Part shown: piece after piece, positions 17,126 through 26,092 of the stretch | How the letters are laid out: the number at the start of each line of letters is the position of its first letter | Position numbering within the stretch: position 1 is the stretch's first letter | Source of the DNA: DATJBF01 sp035515475 | Lineage (GTDB): Bacteria > Verrucomicrobiota > Verrucomicrobiia > Palsa-1439 | Assembly: GCA_035515475.1 (NCBI GenBank) | Contig: DATJBF010000033.1 | Coordinates: forward strand, 1-64,000 | Length of the DNA: 64,000 bases | Reading direction: 5' to 3' | Notes under the pieces: model-generated | What the model saw: only the letters and a program-made list of their open reading frames with translations | The model's database searches: none | What the model was told of the DNA's origin: nothing | Position numbers and translations under genes: made by a program

Positions 17126-18370
17126 ATGTATGACCGTTGGTATGCAAACCAGTTACGTGAAAAACTGACACGGCCCTTTGTGCACTTGATCTTTGGTGCT
17201 CGGCAGACCGGGAAGACGACGCTGCTGAGCGCGCTGCTGCCACCGGAAACGATGGTGGTGGATCTCTCTGACCCGGGGGAGCGGTCGCGGCATCTGGCTG
17301 ACCCCGGCGCCTTTGTCGCGGTGTGCCGGAAAATGCCAGCGGATCGTCAAGGGCAGTATGTGTTCGTGGACGAGGCGCAGACTGTGCCGTCCATCTTCGA
17401 TGCAGTCCAGCATCTTTACGACAAGGATAAGCGGCGGTGGCGGTTTGTGTTGTGTGGCAGTTCGGCACGTAAACTACGGATGACCGGGGCGAATCTGCTG
17501 CCAGGCCGGAGTTTTCTGCATCACCTATATCCGCTGACACTGGTGGAGCATCCGTCCACAACGCCTAGGATCAATTATGCGGTGTCTCCGTTGCCGTTTG
17601 AATGGCCCAACGGGACGGCACCGGCGAGGCCTTTTCCCGCATGGGACTTGGAATCGCGGCTGGCTTATGGAGCGTTGCCAGGAGTAGTGAACGCCGAGGA
17701 CCAAGACCGTGCCACGTTGCTGAAGTCCTTTGCATTGGTGCATCTGGAGGAAGAGATTCGACGGGAAGCGCTCGTCAAAGACTGGGGAGCGTTTGTACGG
17801 TTTCTTCAATTGGCCGCGAGCGAATCAGGGCAGATTCTGAACTATGCCGGAATTTCCCAAGAAACAGGACTGTCACAGCCGACAGTGAAGTCCCACTATC
17901 AGTTGTTGGAGGATATGTTCATCGGATTCCGGGTGCCGGCCTTTTCCAAAAGCCAGCGTAAGAATCTGCTCTCGACCCCGAAATTCCTGTTTTTCGATCT
18001 GGGCGTGCGACACGGGGCGGCCGGTTTGACCGCCTCGCCAGAGATCGTGAAAGTCAACCCGGGCGTGTTCTTCGAGCAATGGGTCGGCATCGAACTCTGG
18101 AAACGGTTGCAGTACCTAGGCGGCGGCCAACTGCATTATCTGCGGACAAGGGATGGGATGGAGATTGATTTCATCATCGAGCTCGCCGGTAAACTGACGC
18201 CGGTCGAGGTGAAGTGGACGGAGAAACCAAGTGAATCGGATGCCCGTCATCTGCGAACTCTCCTAAAGGAGCATCCAAAGCAGGCGGAGCAAGCCTACAT
18301 TATCTGTTGTTGTCCGCGCCCCATGCAGGTTTGCGAAGGCGTCACGGCGTTGCCATGGTTTTGCCTGTGA
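17126..18370 (+). CDS. AAA-type ATPase with DUF4143 nuclease-like C-terminal domain
   Basis: A 414-residue protein. Walker A is GARQTGKT (24-31), Walker B is YVFVDEAQT (near 93) and a sensor follows in VLCGSSARKL. The C-terminal third has the DUF4143 pattern: FFDLGVRHGAAGL, FFEQWVGIEL, then DGMEIDFIIELAGKLTPVEVKW, a PD-(D/E)xK-like fold. Such ATPases are common accessory genes of unknown role, often called superfamily-1-like or defence-associated. The ATG at 17126 (MYDRWY) fits the family better than 17090. Its 3' end overlaps the convergent coiled-coil gene by 29 bp. It is less GC-rich than its neighbours and lies just beyond ssrA. Confidence 0.8.
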   Translation: MYDRWYANQLREKLTRPFVHLIFGARQTGKTTLLSALLPPETMVVDLSDPGERSRHLADPGAFVAVCRKMPADRQGQYVFVDEAQTVPSIFDAVQHLYDKDKRRWRFVLCGSSARKLRMTGANLLPGRSFLHHLYPLTLVEHPSTTPRINYAVSPLPFEWPNGTAPARPFPAWDLESRLAYGALPGVVNAEDQDRATLLKSFALVHLEEEIRREALVKDWGAFVRFLQLAASESGQILNYAGISQETGLSQPTVKSHYQLLEDMFIGFRVPAFSKSQRKNLLSTPKFLFFDLGVRHGAAGLTASPEIVKVNPGVFFEQWVGIELWKRLQYLGGGQLHYLRTRDGMEIDFIIELAGKLTPVEVKWTEKPSESDARHLRTLLKEHPKQAEQAYIICCCPRPMQVCEGVTALPWFCL

Positions 18371-19526
18371 ATTGACCGGGCCCGGCTTTGTCAGACTCCA
18401 TCGCCCGGATTCTCTCGATCAGGGTTGGTTTCCGTGCATGGTCGGCACAGAGTTCGTTCAGCTTTCGTGTGAAGTCCACGTCCGCATCCTGTCTCTCGGC
18501 CAATTCACGCAAGTCTTTGAGTATTGCCACGGCTTCGTCATAGCGCTTGGGTTGTTTAGTGGCGACAAGCTGTTCAACTTTTCGCCACAAGTCTTCTTCC
18601 TTGCCCACAAGGGAGTCCAAGTGCGCGGTGTGCCGCCGCGCCTGTTCACGCTCACGTTGCGCTTCCTCACGCGCTTGCCGCTGGGCTTCCGCTCGCTGGC
18701 GTGCCTGACGGATCGTCTCCGCTCGTGCCAAGAGTTCGACAACTGTTCGCGGGTTTGGGTTGCCGGCTGGTTGGTCGGGGTTATTGCGCAGAATGCGCTG
18801 TTTCCACTCCCAAAGGAGGCCGGCGTCTTCCGCATCTATCAGACGGATGAGGAGGTTGTCTTTCTCTGCTGCTGGCAGCTTCGCGATTTGATCGGCGATC
18901 ATTTTTCGTGAGGTGCCGATTGCCTTCCGATCCGGACTGGCTTCGGCGGCGGCGGCAATCAGATCGCGGTCAATGCGCAGAAAATCGGTCAAGCCCTGTA
19001 ACGAACCGCTCAAATCCTTTAATCCCGGCGGCACCGGCGGTTCAAGTGCAGCGTCATCAACCTCACTATTTTTAACGGCCAACAGCCAACCGAGATATAG
19101 GCACCGGTAATCCCCGCGCAACAGGTCGGCTCGCAGCGGAGTCAAATTGGACAACTCACCGCTGTCCTCTTCCCAGTCGTAGTCCTCTGTCTCCGACAGG
19201 TAAGAAAGAATCACATGCTCGCCCTTAACCCGACACGACAGCGACCGTCCGTCATAATACGGCTCAACAACGTCCAGTGGGAGCAGTCGTGCCGGCACCC
19301 GCAGCATCAAATGCCGGGTTCCCCAGTTTGCGAAATACAGATATGCATCGAAGTACCGCTCCATCCAGCGGTTGGGATCACCCTTGAAACTGCCCCAGTG
19401 GTACTCGTTGGTGAAACTGGTGGCTGTAATCCTCGCACGGGTAGAAACTGCGCGAAGTTCCGCCATCTGTACGCTGGTCAGCGGGCGGTCAATCGCTTGA
19501 AATTCATAGTATTGGTACTCACTCAT
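18342..19526 (-). CDS. Conserved coiled-coil protein of unknown function, paired with the TOTE-like helicase
   Basis: 394 residues. The N-terminal region (1-160), opening MSEYQYYEFQAIDRPL, looks like a compact alpha/beta domain. A helical region follows, and residues about 275-325 are a strongly charged coiled coil rich in Arg, Glu, Gln and Ala (the AETIRQARQRAEAQ region). No catalytic motif is recognised. The start overlaps the helicase stop by 4 bp (ATGA), so the two are translationally coupled and probably act together. From general familiarity this N-terminal signature recurs beside such helicases, but I cannot verify that here. No function is assigned. Confidence 0.75.
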   Translation of the reverse strand: MSEYQYYEFQAIDRPLTSVQMAELRAVSTRARITATSFTNEYHWGSFKGDPNRWMERYFDAYLYFANWGTRHLMLRVPARLLPLDVVEPYYDGRSLSCRVKGEHVILSYLSETEDYDWEEDSGELSNLTPLRADLLRGDYRCLYLGWLLAVKNSEVDDAALEPPVPPGLKDLSGSLQGLTDFLRIDRDLIAAAAEASPDRKAIGTSRKMIADQIAKLPAAEKDNLLIRLIDAEDAGLLWEWKQRILRNNPDQPAGNPNPRTVVELLARAETIRQARQRAEAQRQAREEAQREREQARRHTAHLDSLVGKEEDLWRKVEQLVATKQPKRYDEAVAILKDLRELAERQDADVDFTRKLNELCADHARKPTLIERIRAMESDKAGPGQFTGKTMATP

Positions 19527-21265
19527 CGTGATTCACCATTCTCGTTGGTAAGATTCAAGCTTGGTTGGAGCGCGTCAGAGACCGTGTAGCCAATCGCCGC
19601 ATACCCTTTCTTTCGTCGTTCGAACATGCGCGCAGCCATGGGAATTTGCATGTCCACGTAATCGTAGATCGCGACTTCCTTCTTTGCATGATGGGCGCGG
19701 TGCAATCGGCCGGCGTATTGCTGGAGAATGCCGCGCCAAGAGATTGGCATGGTGAGGAACAGCGTATCCAAACGGGCGTCATCAAAACCTTCGCCGAGGT
19801 ACTTGCCGGTTGCCAACAACACCCGCGGTTGGCCGTCCGGAATCTCGAAAAGCTTTCGGATGGTTTCTCGTCGTTGTTTCTCGCCCATGCCGCCGTGCAA
19901 GACAAACCGAATAGCCGCCAGATCATCGAGGTGCTGAGACAACAGCTCAAGATGTTCTCTTCGTTCCGTCAGGATGACAGGACACCTACCGGCTCGTACA
20001 GCCTCCCGCACATCAGCGATGATCAGATCGGTCCGCCGCGCATCGCGCAGAATCACCTCATAGACATCATGGATCTTAGCCTGTTGTTCTGGAGCCCCAA
20101 GTAGGGTGCCGGTTTCCCGAACAATGACTCTGTGTTCAAACCACCGTGAGCGAGCCATCTGCTGGTCGCTCATGGCATAACGGATTGGACCACACTGCAT
20201 GAAAACGATCGGATGATGGCCGTCCTTTCGCGTGGGCGTTGCCGTCAGGCCAAGCACGTACTTGGCTTTGGCCTGCCGGAGCACCTGCTCAAAGGTGAAC
20301 GCCGAAACATGATGGCACTCATCCACAATCACTTGTCCGTAGTCGGCCACGATATTAGCGACGACACCTTTGCGCTGGAGCGACTGAAGCATCGCAATAT
20401 CAATCAACCCAGTCGGACGGTTCTTGCCGCCGCCGATTTGCCCAACCGACTGTTCGTCCATTCCCAGAAATGCAGACAAACTGGCCCGCCATTGGTCGAG
20501 CAACTGCTTGCGATGCACCAGTACCAACGTGTTCACCTGTCGTTCCGCAATCAACCTTGCACCCACAACAGTCTTGCCGAACGCGGTCGGCGCCGAAAGC
20601 ACACCTGTATCCGAACGCAGCAGAGCGGTGACTGCCTGTTCTTGCTCATCCGTGAGCGTTCCATGAAAACCCACCTGCACTGATCGTCCCGCCGTACGTT
20701 TGTCCTCCAAGACCATTGCCGACCCGAGATCGCAAATCAGCGACGAGACCTCTTCCACGGAGCCACGCGGCAGGGCGATGTGTTTAGGAAACTCTTCAGC
20801 GCACGATATAACCCGAGGCTTACCGAATGTTGACAGCCGCATCGCTTGTGCCTGATAGAAATCCGGATTCTGGAACGCCGCGAGTCGGATGAGCCGGTTA
20901 ATCAATCCGGACGGCAGATTTTGCTTCTCCAAGTACAGCAGATTCGACAGAACAGCGCGAATCTCCGTTGGAACCGTGCCACGGATGACCGGCGCCTTCG
21001 CCCGTCGCGAGCGAGGCAGCGTCCATGGTTGGTCCCCCGCCTCATCATCAACACTTATCCGCACGCCTAGGATGCGTCCACGCTTGGCGCCATCTTCCTC
21101 GATCGCGCGCACCTCGGCCTCACTGAGTCGTTTCAGCGATCGCAGGAAAACCCATTGGTTTAGATACGGAACAAAGTCAGTATTCACAAACAGGCTGTTG
21201 CCGGCTCGGGCGGGACCGGCTTGCAGCGGCAGTGCAATCAAGTTCCCAAAGCCGCCCTGCGGCAT
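19523..21265 (-). CDS. TOTE conflict-system-type superfamily II helicase, primase domain lost
   Basis: The 580-residue frame opens inside the archaeo-eukaryotic primase (AEP) domain at PQGGFGNLIALPLQ. An intact superfamily II helicase follows: Walker A SAPTAFGKT (about 224-232), DECH (315-318), TATP (341-344) and QYAGRLHRAHH near 530. TOTE conflict-system proteins join an N-terminal AEP primase to this helicase and are thought to act in genome defence or element maintenance. Here an in-frame TAG (21272-21274) stands where the family has Gln in FPNQDT, and homology stops 93 bp upstream of it. ATG 21265 has no clear ribosome site, so the product may be absent or made by reinitiation. Confidence 0.75.
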   Translation of the reverse strand: MPQGGFGNLIALPLQAGPARAGNSLFVNTDFVPYLNQWVFLRSLKRLSEAEVRAIEEDGAKRGRILGVRISVDDEAGDQPWTLPRSRRAKAPVIRGTVPTEIRAVLSNLLYLEKQNLPSGLINRLIRLAAFQNPDFYQAQAMRLSTFGKPRVISCAEEFPKHIALPRGSVEEVSSLICDLGSAMVLEDKRTAGRSVQVGFHGTLTDEQEQAVTALLRSDTGVLSAPTAFGKTVVGARLIAERQVNTLVLVHRKQLLDQWRASLSAFLGMDEQSVGQIGGGKNRPTGLIDIAMLQSLQRKGVVANIVADYGQVIVDECHHVSAFTFEQVLRQAKAKYVLGLTATPTRKDGHHPIVFMQCGPIRYAMSDQQMARSRWFEHRVIVRETGTLLGAPEQQAKIHDVYEVILRDARRTDLIIADVREAVRAGRCPVILTERREHLELLSQHLDDLAAIRFVLHGGMGEKQRRETIRKLFEIPDGQPRVLLATGKYLGEGFDDARLDTLFLTMPISWRGILQQYAGRLHRAHHAKKEVAIYDYVDMQIPMAARMFERRKKGYAAIGYTVSDALQPSLNLTNENGESR

Positions 21266-21367
21266 TGTGTCCTAGTTGGGAAACAGCCGATCATAAGAAT
21301 CCAAACCCACCCGATGCCGCTGCTCCATCGTCTCGGTGAGCAAAGCACAGCCAAAACGCCGAGCTAG
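21266..21367 (-). pseudogene. 5' remnant of the TOTE primase domain
   Basis: Reading upstream in the helicase frame gives LARRFGCALLTETM, then GLDSYDRLFPN, a stop, and DTM into the helicase frame. This matches the end of the AEP-TOTE primase domain. The similarity ends abruptly near 21367, a few bases from the GIY-YIG start. The earlier half of the primase, with its catalytic residues, is absent. Confidence 0.8.
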
Positions 21368-21381
21368 AAAGAGCGGAGAAG

Positions 21382-21648
21382 GTGTCAACCTTGAAACAAG
21401 CCGAGGCTTTCTACTACGTTTACATCCTGCTGACCGAAAGCGAACCGCACCATTTCTACACAGGTTTTACCGAAGACATCGGCGAACGATTGAAGGCTCA
21501 CAACCAAGGCCAAGATCCGCACACCGCCAAATTTCGTCCTTGGCGCATCAAGACGTGTATTGCTTTCACCAACCGAGAACAGGCTCTGGCCTTCGAGCGT
21601 TATCTGAAGACGCAGTCCGGCCGGGCGTTTGCCAAGAAACGCTTGTGA
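21382..21648 (+). CDS. GIY-YIG domain nuclease-like protein
   Basis: An 88-residue stand-alone GIY-YIG domain. The family strands appear as YYVYILLTE and FYTGFTEDIGERLKAHN, with the Arg in GERL, and the Glu in REQALAFERYLK completing the fold. Single-domain members resemble UvrC-type or structure-specific nucleases and often have unknown roles. The start is GTG 21382 or TTG 21391. It lies back to back with the truncated TOTE gene, right at the breakpoint. The intergenic stretch to 21840 holds no gene. Confidence 0.8.
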   Translation: MSTLKQAEAFYYVYILLTESEPHHFYTGFTEDIGERLKAHNQGQDPHTAKFRPWRIKTCIAFTNREQALAFERYLKTQSGRAFAKKRL

Positions 21649-21840
21649 GATCGGCTCCGGTCACGCCTTTGCCGAGCGGCATTTCTGGTAGCGATTCACG
21701 CTTCGGGTTCCAATCCTGACAGACCGACCCCGCCGCTAAGGCTCATTTGCCTTGATTCCCGGCGTGCCTCCGGCTATCATTCGCCAAGTTAAGCGCTGTC
21801 TTTCACCCCGTGAGGCAGGAGAAGATTGCAACTGCAACCG

Positions 21841-23613
21841 ATGAAACGTGGCTGTCTGGTCTTGGCATTTCTCACCGGGATCGTTCTCAGTTCCCAGCCC
21901 TCCGACGCGCAGTACACCACCGATTTCCAGACCAACATCATCAGCGGCGTAACCAGCAATTGGACGGGGAGCTATTTCATCGGCTCCAATACCTTATCCG
22001 ATACACTCTTGGTTCAAAATGGCGGTGTGTTGTCGAATCAATACGCTTACTTGGGGTATGAGACCAACAGCTGCAACAACATGGTTGTGGTATCTGATAC
22101 CAATTCCCTTTGGGCAAACAGCCAAACCTTGTACATCGGATATTCGGGGGCTGGCAATGACGTGGTACTTAGCAACGGAGCCCAAATCTGGGCAGGTCCG
22201 TATTGGTACGTCGGCCGAAATGCCAGCAGCAGCAATAACGCGCTGCTGATTGCAGGCACGGGATCTATTTGGTACTCAGAGCGCTGTTGCTTGGGCTATT
22301 CGGGCGAGGCAAACAGTCTTGTGATCAGCAACGGTGGTCGAATGGTCTGTTATTTTACAGGCGATATCGGTTATAATGCCACTAGCAGTAACAACAGCGT
22401 GGTGGTTACAGGCGCCGGATCGACTTGGCTGTTTCCGGGCTGGGATGATCCCCACGTGTCGATAGGCCGTTTTGGGGATGGGAACAGTTTGGTAATCGCT
22501 GACGGCGGGCAGGCGTACTTTTCCGGCGATACGTACCTGGGTTACTTCTTCTCCGAAAACAATCGAGTCTTGGTCACGGGTGCGGGTTCGGTCTGGAGCA
22601 ATGGTTCTCTGCAGGTGGGTAGAGACGGCGTGGAAAACAGCGTCGTCGTAAGCAATGGTGGTCTTGTCACTGTCACTTGGTGGGGAGCATTCGTCGGAGA
22701 GGCCAGTAGCAATAATTCCCTTGTGGTGACTGGCTCGGGTTCTGTTCTGAAAGACGACGGGCCTCTCTGGATTGGCGATTATGGCCCGGGAAACAGAATG
22801 GAAATTCGCGATGAAGCCAAAGTAGTTGATGCAGACCACTGCGCCGGTCGTTCTTCCAACTCGAACAGCGTATTGGTGGCAAGCGGTGGCGTGTTGCTGA
22901 ATAACAACGCTGTGTACGTCGGCTATCAGGGGTCGAGCAACGTTCTGTTCATCTCGGACGGGTCTGTGTTTGCCACAGGTCTCTGGATCGGATTCAACTC
23001 GACATCCTGTGACAATCTGCTTCGAATGGATAGCGGCAATCTCATCATCACGAATGCAACTGCTGATGCTGTGTTCGAGGTGCGGAACGGGAAACTGATT
23101 CTCAACGGTGGCTTGCTACAGGTCGACCGGTTTGTCATGAGCAATGCTTGCGCCCAATTCGTTCGCACGGGTGGCACGCTGATCTATGGCACGGCGGTGC
23201 TCGATCCTTCACGTGACGACGATGGCGACGGGATGCCGAACGGCTGGGAGCAAAGTCACGGCCTTGACCCGTTAAACTCTGCCGATGCCGACACGGATGC
23301 CGACGGCGACGGCCAGAGCAATCTTGCGGAGTTTCTTGCCGGCACCGACCCGGCCAACAACACGTCGGTATTCCGCATCACCGAAATCTGGCCAGAGGAT
23401 GCCGACGTGTTTCTCACGTGGACGGCAGTGGGCGGGAAGCGATATGCCTTGCAGACGACCACTCGCAACGGCGACGGTTTCACGAATGGTTTCACCGACT
23501 TGAATCCGGCGATTGTTGCGCCGGGCACGGGCGAGACGACCATCAGCGTGCTTCACTTGGACGCCGCCACCAACGCGCCATCACGTTATTACCGTGTCCG
23601 GTTGGTTCCTTAA
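21841..23613 (+). CDS. T5SS/PEP-CTERM-associated repeat surface protein with a calcium-binding-like tail
   Basis: About 590 residues. A signal peptide (LVLAFLTGIVLSS) is followed by roughly ten degenerate units of about 45 residues. Their pattern is SSNNSVVVTGAGSTW, LYIGYSGAGN and VVLSNGG, the T5SS/PEP-CTERM-associated beta-helix-like repeat. After that DDDGDGMPNGWEQSHGLDPLN and DADGDGQSNLAEF form a thrombospondin-type-3-like calcium-binding stretch, then a C-terminal beta domain. No PEP-CTERM or autotransporter barrel is visible. It is probably exported and surface-bound or secreted. The start is uncertain: TTG 21826 has AGGAG four bases upstream; ATG 21841 lacks a close site. Confidence 0.8.
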   Translation: MKRGCLVLAFLTGIVLSSQPSDAQYTTDFQTNIISGVTSNWTGSYFIGSNTLSDTLLVQNGGVLSNQYAYLGYETNSCNNMVVVSDTNSLWANSQTLYIGYSGAGNDVVLSNGAQIWAGPYWYVGRNASSSNNALLIAGTGSIWYSERCCLGYSGEANSLVISNGGRMVCYFTGDIGYNATSSNNSVVVTGAGSTWLFPGWDDPHVSIGRFGDGNSLVIADGGQAYFSGDTYLGYFFSENNRVLVTGAGSVWSNGSLQVGRDGVENSVVVSNGGLVTVTWWGAFVGEASSNNSLVVTGSGSVLKDDGPLWIGDYGPGNRMEIRDEAKVVDADHCAGRSSNSNSVLVASGGVLLNNNAVYVGYQGSSNVLFISDGSVFATGLWIGFNSTSCDNLLRMDSGNLIITNATADAVFEVRNGKLILNGGLLQVDRFVMSNACAQFVRTGGTLIYGTAVLDPSRDDDGDGMPNGWEQSHGLDPLNSADADTDADGDGQSNLAEFLAGTDPANNTSVFRITEIWPEDADVFLTWTAVGGKRYALQTTTRNGDGFTNGFTDLNPAIVAPGTGETTISVLHLDAATNAPSRYYRVRLVP

Positions 23614-23643
23614 GACCAATCAGAAACCCCCGGGTGAGGCGCT

Positions 23644-24702
23644 TCACCCGAACATCTCCATCTGCTTTCCGCCCGGCCGGTGAAACGCCGCCGTGGAAAG
23701 ATGCAGACCACGCCCCATACCTGCCTTGCGGCAGGCCACCTCAAAGATTTTATCGATCTGCTCCGCCAAAACTCCTTCGCCCCGCATCCGTTTGCCAAAC
23801 TCGGATTCATTGAGCTTTCCGCCATGCATCGCCCGGATCTGCGTCAGCACTTTCGCCTTGCGATCGGGGAAATGTTGTTCCAGCCATTGTTGAAACAGGT
23901 CTTTGACTGCGTAGGGCAGCCGGACCGGAACCATCCCGGCGAACCGAGCACCCGCTTCCGCCGCGGCCTTCACAATCGCCGGCAATTCGTGATCGGTCAG
24001 CCCCGGAATCATCGGCGCAATCAGTACTCCCACCGGCACGCCGGCTCTCGTCAGCTCGCGTATCGCTCGCAACCGCGCTGCGGGCTGCGCCGTGCGCGGT
24101 TCCATCATGCCCGCCAGGGCGGCATCGAGGGTGGTGATGGAAATGTTCACCGCTGCTGCGTCATATCGGGCAAGTTCCGCCAGCAAGTCGGCATCGCGAG
24201 TAACGAGGTAATTCTTGGTGATGATCGCTACGGGATTGCGGAATTCGACGAGCACTTCGAGGCAACGACGCGTCAACTTCAGCCGCCGCTCGACGGGTTG
24301 ATACGGGTCGGTCACGCCGCTCATGGCCAGCACCTGCGGCTTCCACTTCCGTGACGACAACTCGCGCCGCAGCAACTCCGGCGCGTTCTCTTTCACCACG
24401 ATCTTCGTTTCGAAATCCAGACCCGCGGAGAACCCGAGATATTCATGGTACGGTCGGGCGTAACAATAGATGCAGCCGTGTTCGCAGCCGCGATAGGGAT
24501 TGAGGCTGGCATCGAACCCCACGTCGGGACTGTTGTTGTAGGTGATGATCGACGCGGTCGCGTCGCGAAAGAATTGCGTCTTGGGCGCCGGATCGTCCGG
24601 CTCGTTCCACTCGGCGTCGCGTTCGTAAACGATCTGCTCGAAACGGTTCGGCGGATTCTCCGCGGCGCCCCGGCCGCGAGTCACCCGATGATTTGTCGCC
24701 AT
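23644..24702 (-). CDS. PA0069-family radical SAM protein
   Basis: A 352-residue protein with the [4Fe-4S] motif CEHGCIYC (C-x3-C-x2-C) in NPYRGCEHGCIYCYARPYHEY, the signature of the PA0069 / spore-photoproduct-lyase-like group. The core TIM barrel follows (VLAMSGVTDPYQPVERRLKLTR; AIITKNYLVTRD). The reaction is unknown; the family is widespread and often carries PA0069-like DUF annotation. ATG 24702 is chosen because the longer frame to 24813 has low-complexity, shadow-like residues. Its start lies 3 bp before the stop of the FAD gene, so these two minus-strand genes probably share a transcript. Confidence 0.85.
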   Translation of the reverse strand: MATNHRVTRGRGAAENPPNRFEQIVYERDAEWNEPDDPAPKTQFFRDATASIITYNNSPDVGFDASLNPYRGCEHGCIYCYARPYHEYLGFSAGLDFETKIVVKENAPELLRRELSSRKWKPQVLAMSGVTDPYQPVERRLKLTRRCLEVLVEFRNPVAIITKNYLVTRDADLLAELARYDAAAVNISITTLDAALAGMMEPRTAQPAARLRAIRELTRAGVPVGVLIAPMIPGLTDHELPAIVKAAAEAGARFAGMVPVRLPYAVKDLFQQWLEQHFPDRKAKVLTQIRAMHGGKLNESEFGKRMRGEGVLAEQIDKIFEVACRKAGMGRGLHLSTAAFHRPGGKQMEMFG

Positions 24703-24704
24703 GG

Positions 24705-26087
24705 CTAACTCGAAAAACCGATTCCCAACGCATCCAGGATTCGCAGCAAGATACCCGGTTTTTCGCCACTGTCCACGCGCCGGAGCGAACCCGTGACCGC
24801 CGTGACCGCCCACGAGCGCACCGGCTCGGGCGGGTAAGGAAACGGTTTCTGGCGGACGATCGCCAGGTCGAGCAGTTCGCTCGGCCGGTCCAATGTCATA
24901 TGCGCGAGGATCTTTCCGGCAAGCCTCGAGTTGGCGATGCCGAGACCCGTGTAACCAAGGCCGTAATGGATGCAGTCACGTCCCGCCGAGCCAAAGAACG
25001 GGGTCAGCCGGCTGGTCGATGCGATCGGCCCGCCCCACGCGTACTCCCAGCCCACGTTCGCCAGTTGTGGAAAATGGCGACGGAAACTCTCCCGCAACGC
25101 GGTGTAGTGCGGCTCGGAGTGATCGCACGATTCATCGACGCGGTTCGGCGGGTAATACTTCGCTTCACTGGTACCCCACAGGATTCGATTGTCGCCGGTG
25201 AGCCGGTAATAATTGAAAAACGTACGGCCATCGATCACCGCCTGGCGGTTGCGCCAGCCAATCACCGGGAGCTGCTCTTCGGTGAGCGGCTCGCTCACCA
25301 GCACGTAATCGTACAGCGGAATGTAGCGATGCAGAAGCCTCGGGAAGATGAGGTGCGTATAGGCATTCGTTGCGAGGACGACCTTGCCGGCAGTCACACG
25401 GCCTGCCACGGTCTTGACCACAACGCCCGTGGCGCCGACCTCCAGTCCGGCCACTCGGGTACGCTCGAAGAACTCGACGCCGAGCCGCACCGCCTCGCAT
25501 TTCAAGCCACCGACCAGTTTGACGGGATGGACGATTCCCCAGCCGGGATCGACGACGCCGCCCAGGTAGAGCGGACTGTTTAGCTCGGCACGCGTCTCAT
25601 CAGCCGAGAGCAGGCGCAATCCCGTGACGCCCAGGTCCTCAGCGGCTGCGACCTGCCACCGCGAGTCTTCAACTTGGGCCGGCGTCAACGCGACCGCGAG
25701 TTGGCCGACCCGCTCAAAATCACACGCGATGTCCCGTTGGCGGACAAACTGCGCAAGTTCGTCCAGATTCTGGAGGCCGACCCGGGCCATCCGCCGCGCC
25801 TCGTCCTTGCCGAAGTGCGCGATCGCCAGTTTGTGCGAGTGATCGATGCAGCCGCTGACCTGTCCCGCATTCCGTCCGGTCCCGCCGTAGCCGAGAACCG
25901 CCTGTTCCAAAACCATGACCGACGTCTCGGGCGCAAGCTCCTTCAGGAACAGGGACGTCCACAACCCCGTGAACCCACCGCCGACGATGACGACGTCGGC
26001 CCGGGCGTCGCCTTCCAGCGCCGGGCTCGGCGCGTACTCATGCCGCGTCGCCAGCCAATAACCGGCTTGTTCGATGGACGAGTGCAT
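24705..26087 (-). CDS. FAD-dependent amine/amino-acid oxidoreductase (DAO family, PuuB-like)
   Basis: A 460-residue DAO-fold flavoprotein. The dinucleotide site is ADVVIVGGGFTGLWTSLFLKE with a Glu near the end of strand 2, then YGGTGRNAGQ, and the C-terminal FAD motif is YGLGYTGLGI. Gamma-glutamylputrescine oxidases (PuuB), glycine oxidases and D-amino-acid dehydrogenases share this layout. The adjoining polyamine genes make an amine substrate plausible, but gamma-glutamylputrescine synthetase (PuuA) is absent here. The start at 26087 is the first ATG before the conserved domain and sits 5 bp after the CPXCG gene stop, so they form one operon. Confidence 0.8.
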   Translation of the reverse strand: MHSSIEQAGYWLATRHEYAPSPALEGDARADVVIVGGGFTGLWTSLFLKELAPETSVMVLEQAVLGYGGTGRNAGQVSGCIDHSHKLAIAHFGKDEARRMARVGLQNLDELAQFVRQRDIACDFERVGQLAVALTPAQVEDSRWQVAAAEDLGVTGLRLLSADETRAELNSPLYLGGVVDPGWGIVHPVKLVGGLKCEAVRLGVEFFERTRVAGLEVGATGVVVKTVAGRVTAGKVVLATNAYTHLIFPRLLHRYIPLYDYVLVSEPLTEEQLPVIGWRNRQAVIDGRTFFNYYRLTGDNRILWGTSEAKYYPPNRVDESCDHSEPHYTALRESFRRHFPQLANVGWEYAWGGPIASTSRLTPFFGSAGRDCIHYGLGYTGLGIANSRLAGKILAHMTLDRPSELLDLAIVRQKPFPYPPEPVRSWAVTAVTGSLRRVDSGEKPGILLRILDALGIGFSS

Positions 26088-26092
26088 GGCAT

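Noticed and set aside
21649..21840. Second half of a tmRNA-type attachment site
   Set aside because: GGGTTCCAATCC near 21709 only loosely resembles the tmRNA T arm, and no direct repeat of the acceptor end was found.
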